Below are positions 58,293-64,000 of a DNA stretch of 64,000 bases, piece after piece (position 1 is the stretch's first letter; each line of letters starts with the position of its first letter). A program made the translations under genes and the position numbers. The notes beneath the pieces are model-generated. The model saw only the letters and a program-made list of their open reading frames with translations. It was not told the origin of the DNA and made no database searches. The stretch is from Thozetella sp. PMI_491 (Eukaryota > Ascomycota > Sordariomycetes > Chaetosphaeriales > Chaetosphaeriaceae). The DNA is taken from the NCBI GenBank assembly GCA_021432635.1, contig MU270018.1:1552796-1616795 (forward strand), written 5' to 3'.

Positions 58293-59441
58293 ATGGCATC
58301 GCCGCAATCAAATCCCAGCCCCAGCCCTGGCCCCGGCCGCAGCTCAAGCCCCCACGATCCGGCTACCGAGCTTCCCGAACCCACCATCTCCTTGACAGTC
58401 AAGTTCACACCGGAGTCCTTCGCCTCTGAGTGGTCCTTCCCGGCGGACGCTACCCTCGACGAGCTACTGGTGAAGGCAGCCGACACATGGCCGGACTTTG
58501 ACTGGGAGCGCAGCAAGCTCCTCCCGGAGAAGCGCCGGCTCGCTCCGGGGGCCGCCGCCGCACCCCCGACACCGGTGCCGGCCCTCCTCAAAGCCCAGGC
58601 GGACGACAGCTTCCCGCTCGCGCGGCTCGACGGCGCGGCGCTCAAGATAATGGCGCCCAAGCGGAGTGACCTAGACTCGCTCCACGAGGCGGCCGAGGCC
58701 GCGGCGCGGCGAGCCGCCGTGCTCTCCCGCCGGCGGGCCCGCGGTTCCCACCCGACGCAACGGCGCAGCCAGCAGCGGACCCAGGACGACGCGCGCTACA
58801 CCTTCCACACGGTGCGGCCGCTCGCGCACCTGCCGCGGCCGGAGCGCAGCCTGGCGTTCCTGGAGCGGCTCAAGGCGGACCCGGGGATCCGGTCGGCGAT
58901 GCGGAAGCACCAGTTCAGCGTCGGGCTGCTGACCGAGATGGACCCGCTAGAGTACACGTCGTCGACGCACGAGGGCACGACGCGCATCCTGGGCCTGAAC
59001 CGGAACCAGGGCGAGGTCATCGAGCTGCGGCTCCGCACCGACGCCGGCGACGGGTACCGCGACTACGGCGTGATCCGCAAGACGCTCTGCCACGAGCTGG
59101 CGCACAACGTGCACGGCCCGCACGACGCGAACTTCTGGGCCCTGTGCCGGCAGATCGAGCGCGAGGTGCTGGCGGGCGACTGGAAGAGCGGGGGGCACGC
59201 GGTAGGTGACGAAGAGTTTGCGCCCTCGAGAGGCGACGAGGAGGAGGACGTCATGGACCACGGCGGCTGGTCCGGGGGGGAATTCGTGCTGGGGTCCGGC
59301 AGCGGGGAGAGCACCGCCGGCCTGAGCCGCAGAGAGATCTTGGCCAGGGCGGCCGAGCAGAGAAGAAGGGACTTGAACAAGGCAGACGAGAGTTATAAGA
59401 GAGGGCCGGACCAGGACCCTGGGGAGGGCGGCGAGGCGTGA
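58293..59441 (+). CDS. WLM-domain (Wss1-like) metalloprotease with N-terminal ubiquitin-like region
   Basis: WLM proteins are zinc proteases related to Wss1/SPRTN, which act in repair of DNA-protein crosslinks and in SUMO/ubiquitin pathways. The gene is one exon of 382 residues. A disordered Ser/Pro-rich start is followed at about 31-115 by a ubiquitin-like segment (ISLTVKFTPESFASEWSF). The WLM domain runs from about 165 to 300, with FLERLKADPGIRSAMRKHQFSVGLL and LGLNRNQGEVIELRLRT. The metal site is HELAHNVHGPH, with His267, catalytic Glu268, His271 and His277. A charged tail with GDEEEDVMD follows. The ubiquitin-like plus WLM layout matches fungal ubiquitin/metalloprotease fusion proteins. 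A clear SIM or SHP motif was not seen. Confidence 0.9.
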   Translation: MASPQSNPSPSPGPGRSSSPHDPATELPEPTISLTVKFTPESFASEWSFPADATLDELLVKAADTWPDFDWERSKLLPEKRRLAPGAAAAPPTPVPALLKAQADDSFPLARLDGAALKIMAPKRSDLDSLHEAAEAAARRAAVLSRRRARGSHPTQRRSQQRTQDDARYTFHTVRPLAHLPRPERSLAFLERLKADPGIRSAMRKHQFSVGLLTEMDPLEYTSSTHEGTTRILGLNRNQGEVIELRLRTDAGDGYRDYGVIRKTLCHELAHNVHGPHDANFWALCRQIEREVLAGDWKSGGHAVGDEEFAPSRGDEEEDVMDHGGWSGGEFVLGSGSGESTAGLSRREILARAAEQRRRDLNKADESYKRGPDQDPGEGGEA

Positions 59442-59700
59442 GGAAAGAAGTCTAGATAGGGTATGTAAAGCGGTACTAATCTCCCATGGCTACCTGCGAT
59501 CCGAGGCTCTTTTTCGGCGAGGGCCTTCAGCCCCCTGAATAACAAGAACGATTTAATATTGTCATGGCATCAAGGAAGAAGCATCGGAAGATGCTGAGCG
59601 ACCAACTCTAATTACCGACCCATCCCTTTTCTTTGGATGCTAGCCCGGAACGTACATGCATCGCGACGCGGCCCTGAACAACAAACATAGTTCTCTATAT

Positions 59701-61893
59701 CTAAGCCTTGAACTCCTCCAGGCCGTTGGCAACGGCCTCCTGGTACTTTCCGGGGACAAGGGCGAGCGGCACAATGCCGCTGACGTGCATCTCGGGGCCG
59801 AAGATGTGGGCCTCGATGCCGAGCTCCTGGGTGGCCGCCTTCATGTTCTTGAGACCCTCCTGGTAGTTGGGGCCGGCACGGCGGACCCAGATCTTGACGC
59901 CGTGCTCGTTGAGCGTGGTGGCGACCTCGCGGAGGGCGCGGATCACACCCTTGAAGGTGGAAGCGACGTTGGTGAAGTTGGCAATACCACCGCCAATGAA
60001 CAGAACCTTGTTCTCGGCCTTGCTGCGGAGCAGCAGGTCGAGCACGGTCCTGGCGTAGTGGAAGGTCTGGCTCTCTGTGGGAGCACCACTGTACTCTCCG
60101 TAGTTGCTGAGCTCATCGGCGAAGCCGGCGCTGGCAATGGCGTCGGCGTAGACGACCGAAGCACCACCACCGGCGACGAGAGTCCAGATACGGCCGTTGT
60201 GGTTAAGGACGGTGAGCTTGAGGGAAGCTCCCGTCTTGGCGTCCAACTCGGCGATGTAAGCCTCCTCCTTCTGTCGGTAGGCGAGAATGGTTAGTCAACT
60301 GTGGCTATAGAGATGTTGAACACGGAGGTGGGGGATCGACACGTACCGTCAGTTCACGTCCGAAGGGGGCAGGGAACTCCATCGGCGGGCCGGCATCGAT
60401 GTTGACGGTGCTACCGGCGCTGGTGGCGGCGGTGATACCGAGGTTGGCCGGGCTCCGGGCAATAGCCCACTTCACACCGCACTCGAAGTCGGCAGTTTGC
60501 TGTGCCCGCAGAGTTAGCATTGACGGCGTATAAGGTACAGACGAAATGCGATTCATGGGGGACTCACGTCGAGCTTGGCAGCAAGGTCGAGGAAGTGTAC
60601 GCTCGCAGAGGTGGCGTTCTCGTTGGGAATGACGACCCTGGCGACGCTCGTTAGTGACCGGACAACGCAACCATAGGTAGTGCTTCCTTACAGAGGGTTG
60701 ATCTCGAGCATAGTAAACTGGCAGTCGACGTAGACAGAGTACAGCCGGAGGATGAAGTCAGTCAAGACATTGTGCACACCAGCAGGAACCTTGGAGAGGA
60801 GCCTGATGGGCGTTAGTACGAGAATGGTAGTGGTTGCAGGCCGAAAAACTCACGTCCTGGCGACCTCCTGGTTCGAGGGGAACTGGCTGAGGTCGACGGG
60901 GATCAGCAGCTTCGAGGCCTTAGCATCGACATCACCGACGTCCACACCACCCTCGTGGGTGAACAGAATCCAGTCTCCCTACAGGCGTGTTAGTGATGTC
61001 CCACGGTCCTCGCATTTTGGGCAAAGTGCGTTAGAAAAAACGGCAGCTGGCGGGCCACAGGCGCCCCGTTGGTGATCCACCTCGGGTGGTGGATCTAGTT
61101 TAGCCTCCTTTCGTCCGGGCTCGGTTCGGAAGGCAAACCCACGAGTCTGACCGACGGATATAAACCCGTCATCGACCCCTTCTGCACAGATTTCCGCCCC
61201 TCAACGACAAAAATTCTTCCAACCTCGCAACTCCTGAGATGTTTTCCGTCTCTTCTGTCACATATCCCCGCCTCTTGATGTGTCACCCTCAAGTGCCTGC
61301 CGGGCTCTTGTCTTACCCGTGACCGAGGCCCCACCACGCCAGCCTGCCGGGGAGAGGAGAGGGGGAAGAATCAACATAGTTGAGAATTTGCTTACATCTC
61401 GGACCGAGTTGATGTTGATGTAGTACTCGGTGTTTTGGGGGTGGGGGACGAAGGGCTCGACAAGGAACTGCCTCAGGACGCCCACGACGTGCTCGACCTT
61501 CTGGGCCTTGCCGGCGCGCTCAGCGACCCACGCCTTGGCCTCGGGCCAGGTCTTGTTGAGAGCGAGGAGACCGCTCTTGCCTCTCCGCTTGATGAGCTGA
61601 TCTGGCTTGGCGACGAACTTGGCACCTGGTTGGAGGAGCCAAGGGTAGGTGACCTCAGCCTGGTTGAGAACAGCCATCACATCAGCATCTTCGGGGAAGT
61701 ACAGGCTTCCTGCGGGTTAGCTCACGTCCGCCACCAAAGAAAAAAGCAGCAAGCGAATCTCTTACCTGGCTAGCCTGGGAGGGGGATTGTGCTTGGGAGC
61801 AGCAAGAGGAGAAGGCGAGAGGATAGGAGCCCGGGTCAGGTGATAGTTGAGGATCGCCTTTCCGTCGGCTTCGAGGATGCTCTTCGCAGACAT
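59701..61893 (-). CDS. acl2: ATP-citrate lyase subunit 2 (ATP-grasp, citrate-binding subunit)
   Basis: ATP-citrate lyase makes cytosolic acetyl-CoA and oxaloacetate from citrate for lipid synthesis and histone acetylation. Ascomycetes split it into two subunits, and this is the smaller one, matching the N-terminal half of the animal enzyme. The seven exons are 61766-61893, 61396-61705, 60854-60978, 60692-60802, 60568-60637, 60347-60499 and 59701-60270, giving 488 residues, the usual size. The first part has [19 protein letters not shown] and [16 protein letters not shown], an ATP-grasp start. Next come [21 protein letters not shown] and [11 protein letters not shown]. The citrate/CoA-ligase-like end has [39 protein letters not shown] and [14 protein letters not shown]. 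Intron 2 is 417 bp; the rest are 51-76 bp. In other fungi acl1 sits divergently next to acl2, so it may begin just beyond the right edge. Confidence 0.96.
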
Positions 61894-62584
61894 CTTGAGT
61901 TATGAGGTGTGAGGTGAGTGGGTATCTTTTTTTTCGTCCTTCGTCTCGTTTCTTCTACCGACGCTTTCTTGTCTGCGGGCGCCCTGCTGGTCAGCAGCGA
62001 GCTCAAATCAATCGAGGAATGCGCAAGGCGCTCCTCGCCCCATTCCGTCCCGCGAGCAAAAGAGACGCGGCTGCCCGGTGCGAAAAGGGCTTCTGTGTTG
62101 CGCGTGGGCAGCCGAGAGTCGCGGCGGAGGCCCGCCTCTTTTGCCCGGGGAGGGACTGAAGGCGGTGGGAAGCTCCGAGTGGGAATTCGAGGCACCGATG
62201 CCGTCGTGACTTACACGGTGGATGAACGACGACAAGCTTGGTGCTCAATTGCCTGAGACGAGATCACTTCAAGACCTTTGCGGTTCGAAGGTGAGAATGG
62301 GAGTCAAAGTTGACGAGAGTTGAGCAAGCCGAGGGCAGAGAGGGGTGGAGGAATGAAGAATGAGTTTTTGGTTTTGGCGGGACGAGTTGAGGGATTCTGC
62401 CTCACAAAAAAATCGAGCTCCAAAAAGCGGTCTTGCGGTCCCGCACCTCGCACTGATGCAGCTGCGACAGGGGAGGTGGTGCCGCTTGGCAGTTGGACCC
62501 AGGGCCGGCCGCTAAAAGCATTGGGGTCGAGGAGTGGGCGCAATCCGCTTGGAGCTCCCGCATCCCCTGGGAGCAAAAAGGCAC

Positions 62585-62598
62585 AGGTACCGGTACCT
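62585..62598. promoter_or_regulatory. 14-bp perfect palindrome AGGTACCGGTACCT
   Basis: A perfect dyad lies about 700 bp upstream of the acl2 start codon. A 12-base part (GTACCGGTACCT) recurs at 63581-63592. Repetition of a palindrome in one promoter region suggests a factor-binding site, but no named consensus is recognised. Confidence 0.35.
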
Positions 62599-63580
62599 AG
62601 CGGGGTTCCTCTGCGGGACTGTTGGGGGTACCTCGTGGGGCAGTGTTGAGTCCAATTCAGCCCCCCTTCGACCAAGGACGCTTCCCAAGTTCACGCAGCA
62701 CACGACTCGTATCGGACATCACACTGAAGCAAGTGCTAGTGTGCTAGGATGCCAGGGGAAGCCGGGGGAGGGCACAAGATCGCACGGCTCCTACGAAGCT
62801 GAATTTCTTTTGGCTGCTTTTTTCGGTGACCGGCCCCTCAAGGCACCGCCTGTGGAAGTCCGGCGGAGCCGCCTCCGCATTCCAGCCGGTCTCCGTGTGA
62901 GACTGCAGGAGCCGCTCCCTTCCTATTGCCTACCTATCTTCTCCCAAGCGTGGTATTCCTTCCTGACTTGCCGTCTCATCTCAGCCTTGACGACCTTGTG
63001 TGCGCGGGCGGGAGTGCCACCGTCCCGGCCGCTGGCAGTTGCGAGGGTCGTGGGTGTGCCAGACTAGGTCTCTGGCGCGTGCAAACACCCAATTTCAATT
63101 CCTCAGTAGCGCCCTGGCGGAGACGGAGTGGGTTGGGGATCGTCCGGTCACTTGCCTGACCGGCCGCCCGAGGACCCCGACAGGTTGCCCGATGCTCGGC
63201 CTGCGCTAGCGGCCTCGAGTGCTCAGCGCAGCAGCCCAAAACTCGAGCCCGAGAAAAAAAAGTCGTATTCTTGTGGCTTATTGTTTCGCATGCTCCCGGA
63301 AAGGACGGACATTGTCATTCACGGGCGGCATGAACTTCAGGAATCGGGTTCGATTACGAAGTGGCGATTCCTGCCGCACCTACTAGGTGCCTGGCCGCCC
63401 AAGCTTAGGTGGACGGTCTGGCCGTACTGCGCTGATAGGGCCGGAAGCTGGGGGGGCTTTCAAACCTGCTATCGAGTTCCTTCAGGCGCCCTGGGGTCCA
63501 GCTGGCCCGCTAGCTCGCGTGGTGGTGGGTTGGTGGGATCCCGGGTAGGTGGGATGGGCCAGGACGCATGAATGGCGGAA

Positions 63581-63592
63581 GTACCGGTACCT
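63581..63592. promoter_or_regulatory. Second GTACCGGTACCT copy
   Basis: This copy matches the 62587-62598 element over 12 bases. Here the dyad is perfect over the inner 10 bases only. It lies about 1 kb from the first copy in the same spacer. Confidence 0.3.
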
Positions 63593-64000
63593 GCCTGCAG
63601 CTCCGTCGCCCGGCCAGGAACCTGAAAAATTCACCACTTTGATTGAGCGTCAGCCAGGCGATCGGACAAGGATGCGAAAAAGTTGGGGAACCTCCCGGTC
63701 TTGTTGGCTGTTGGCCCGGCCCGTGCAGCCAATCAGCGCCCGTTTCGTTCCTGGGAAACTCGGGCTCGAGCTTGCCGTTGGAGCACCAGTGCAGCTCACC
63801 ACGCGGACGGGGGAGGGAGGTCGCTCCAGGAAGGGCTCCTCTTGGCGCACCTTCCCTGGACTCCTGCGTCACCAGAAAGTGCTTTCACTTCCCCTTCCCG
63901 ACAAAAAAAAAAGAGCCAGAGGACCACCGCCAAAAAAAAAAAAAAAAACCGAACCCATAGCCCACCCCATTCCCTCCTCTTTCTTCTCAATTCTATCTCT

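Larger units (their letters stand above)
61894..64000. other. Upstream region of acl2, possible shared acl1/acl2 promoter
   Basis: No gene is recognised in these 2.1 kb. Two GTACCGGTAC palindromes lie at 62587 and 63581. The last 110 bp contain A-runs (up to 16) and a C/T-rich stretch resembling a fungal transcription-start region read rightward. This fits an acl1 gene starting past the window, but none of its coding sequence is visible. Confidence 0.5.

Noticed and set aside
63905-63949. Poly-A runs as a possible SINE or retroposon end
   Set aside because: There is no target-site duplication or upstream element body. A-runs are common near fungal transcription starts.

Overview
The window is nuclear DNA of a filamentous ascomycete, most likely a Sordariomycete and possibly Chaetomiaceae-like. 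The genes are GC-rich and cut by short GT-AG introns, mostly 50-130 bp, several with CTAAC/CTGAC-like branch sites. The gene set is typical of moulds: a Podospora-type CRO1/She4 protein, a separate fungal ACL2 subunit, a GH72 wall glucanosyltransferase and fungal-type ADH and MetE. The species call is inference. I see no bacterial operons, CRISPR arrays, recognisable transposons, tRNAs or rRNAs.

Layout, left to right: cobalamin-independent methionine synthase (-), gamma-glutamyltranspeptidase (+), zinc alcohol dehydrogenase (-), Arp3 (-), taspase-like threonine aspartase (+), TFIIH subunit Tfb4 (-), CRO1/She4 myosin chaperone (+), LicD-family secreted protein (-), a divergent CENP-A-like histone H3 variant (-), Eme1/Mms4 (-), a long kinesin-4-like motor (+), the HDEL/KDEL receptor Erd2 (+), an unrecognised single-pass membrane protein with a Gln/Ser/Ala coiled coil (+), a GH72 glucanosyltransferase (+), a WLM metalloprotease (+) and ATP-citrate lyase subunit 2 (-). 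Exon joins were worked out by reading splice sites and checking frame. Every spliced model closes to a whole number of codons.

The genes are mainly housekeeping and do not form one pathway. Loose themes are sulfur and glutathione metabolism (methionine synthase, GGT), actin and myosin function (Arp3, CRO1), chromosome and DNA repair (H3 variant, Eme1, Tfb4, WLM protease) and the secretory pathway and cell wall (Erd2, LicD, GH72). Gene-free gaps are large, up to 6.4 kb.

The most notable item is the H3 variant at 28425-28943. It is a three-exon, 133-residue gene that shares CENP-A hallmarks but is strongly diverged, including in its C-terminal helix, and would be missed by any single-ORF scan. 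Secondary points are tiny first coding exons (4 and 6 nt), an exact heptad-repeat coiled coil in the orphan membrane protein, a G-quadruplex tract and a long hairpin upstream of Arp3.
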